The notes under the pieces: generated by a model
The model's input: only the letters and a program-made list of their open reading frames with translations
Told to the model about the DNA's origin: nothing
Databases searched by the model: none
In this document: piece after piece, positions 6,860 through 7,384 of the stretch
Layout of the letters: each line of letters begins with the position of its first letter
Position numbering within the stretch: the first letter of the stretch is position 1
Translations under genes and position numbers: made by a program
Assembly (NCBI GenBank): GCA_003646525.1
Contig: QMKU01000058.1
Location: forward strand, 1 to 7,384
Reading direction: 5' to 3'
Origin: Campylobacterota bacterium
GTDB taxonomy: Bacteria > Campylobacterota > Campylobacteria > Campylobacterales > Sulfurovaceae
DNA length: 7,384 nt

Positions 6860-7384
6860 CTAACTCCACCTTGTTATTCCATAAATGAATATGTCACCAA
6901 CTTGTGCTTCCGCAGGCAGACTAGTACCACCCCAGATTGTTGTTCCAGTATATTCTCCTTCTGGTCCTTCCGGTCCTTCCGGTCCAACTCCAAAAGTCAT
7001 ACCAGCAGACCAATCACCTACTGTATCAGATAACTTAAAAAATATAAGACTTGTATCATCCTCTAAGTATGCAAAGTTTTTAAGGGCTGAATCAAAAGCT
7101 GACCTACCACTAGCTGGCCCTACTTCATCAGGAGCAAAGTCTGCCCCATCCTCACCGGTATAACCATCATCCCCTGGATCACCTTTATCCCCCTTATCCC
7201 CTTTATCACCAGGATCACCAGGATCACCAGGGTTACCAGGCGGGCCTACATTTAATACTACTTTCTCTGGTGATCTAGGCGTTATTACAGCTACTATCTT
7301 ATCTGGATTGACTTCAGAAGTAACTGCTACTTCCTCTACTACTATAGCCGTTACAGCTATTGACTCTACTTTTATAATCTTATC
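6860..7384 (-). CDS. Collagen-like phage fibre protein (5' partial)
   Basis: The frame is open from the window edge to TAG at 6862-6860 (174 visible residues); the start lies outside. Visible residues 1-46 are a Val/Ile/Glu-rich segment (VEEVAVTSEVNPDKIVAVIT). Residues 47-82 are twelve uninterrupted Gly-X-Y triplets (GPP GNP GDP GDP GDK GDK GDK GDP GDD GYT GED GAD), the signature of a collagen triple helix, with Asp/Lys in the X and Y positions. Residues 83-133 are a compact insert (ASGRSAFDSALKNFAYLEDD, then DWSAGMTFG) of a type common in collagen-containing phage fibres. A second short block, GPEGPEGPEG, follows at 134-143, then a short C-terminal tail ending GDIFIYGITRWS. Phage collagen-like proteins form trimeric fibres or decorations on virions; that role is inferred here. 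The gene is translationally coupled to the next by a 1-nt gap. Confidence 0.85.
   Translation of the reverse strand, partial: DKIIKVESIAVTAIVVEEVAVTSEVNPDKIVAVITPRSPEKVVLNVGPPGNPGDPGDPGDKGDKGDKGDPGDDGYTGEDGADFAPDEVGPASGRSAFDSALKNFAYLEDDTSLIFFKLSDTVGDWSAGMTFGVGPEGPEGPEGEYTGTTIWGGTSLPAEAQVGDIFIYGITRWS
6956..6985. repeat. Short 9-bp repeat encoding GPE triplets
   Basis: Three 9-bp units (plus strand TCCTTCCGG and the near copy TCCTTCTGG) encode the second, shorter collagen block GPEGPEGPEG. It is about 150 bp from the main Gly-X-Y array and uses different triplets (GPE rather than GDP/GDK). Confidence 0.7.
7169..7240. repeat. 9-bp tandem repeat encoding collagen triplets
   Basis: Eight consecutive 9-bp units of the form ATC-MCC-NNN run without interruption; on the plus strand, ATCACCAGG occurs three times exactly at 7205-7231. 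On the coding strand each unit reads (P/K)-G-(D/N). The array length is a multiple of three, so gain or loss of units would lengthen or shorten the triple helix without shifting the frame. Confidence 0.8.

Noticed and set aside
1951..6862. Alternative genetic code (stop-codon recoding)
   Set aside because: TAA, TAG and TGA each end at least one gene exactly at a coupled junction, and none occurs inside the long frames.
6885..7163. Plus-strand 92-codon frame containing GPSGPSGPTPK, looking like a second collagen-like protein
   Set aside because: It is the antisense image of the GPE repeat: TTCCGGTCC repeats read as Gly/Pro-rich in both directions. It lies wholly inside the collagen-like gene, and no other plus-strand gene exists here.
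1..7384. tRNA genes, CRISPR arrays, promoters, terminators, insertion sequences or attachment sites
   Set aside because: The window is covered by coding sequence end to end with gaps of 10 nt or less. I saw no spaced direct repeats, cloverleaf, terminal inverted repeats, or stem-loop followed by a T-run outside genes.

Overview
This window is almost certainly part of the structural (tail/appendage) module of a tailed bacteriophage or prophage. The evidence is one strictly co-directional, overlapping gene string on the minus strand. It begins with a collagen-like Gly-X-Y protein and continues with proteins carrying the small beta-rich domain often annotated as phage tail fibre (the 'Gp80-like' family: YLGL...GYxR...ADW...WG...FD). 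It ends with three large, beta-strand-rich proteins. The DNA is AT-rich (roughly 36-40% GC by eye), with many ATA, TTA, GTA and AGA codons. TAA, TAG and TGA all serve as gene-terminal stops, so the standard bacterial code applies. No host marker, integrase, lysis, packaging or replication gene is present, so neither the host nor the phage genus can be named.

Layout in transcription order (right to left): (1) 7384-6860, collagen-like virion protein, 5' end outside the window; (2) 6858-6064, 264 aa, two tandem copies of the Gp80-like domain; (3) 6060-5659, 133 aa, one copy of the same domain; (4) 5648-3906, 580 aa, beta-propeller-like N-terminal half; (5) 3909-1951, 652 aa, beta-rich; (6) 1958-1, at least 652 aa, beta-rich, 3' end outside the window. 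Junctions are +1, +3, +10, -4 and -8 nt. There is no room for promoters or terminators, and no gene-free stretch of any size. Translational coupling within one late transcript is the simplest reading.

How the genes may work together (inference): the collagen-like protein and the Gp80-like proteins would be trimeric or multimeric fibre parts. The three large proteins share a recurring strand-turn-strand motif at roughly 35-55 residue spacing, suggesting beta-propeller or similar repeat folds. They are good candidates for a set of host-contact or surface-decoration proteins. None of the three matches a family I can name from sequence, and they are the most novel content here. A T6 run followed directly by the stop of gene 3, read in the frame that leads into gene 4, is a possible +1 slippage site that would fuse the small domain to the large protein.
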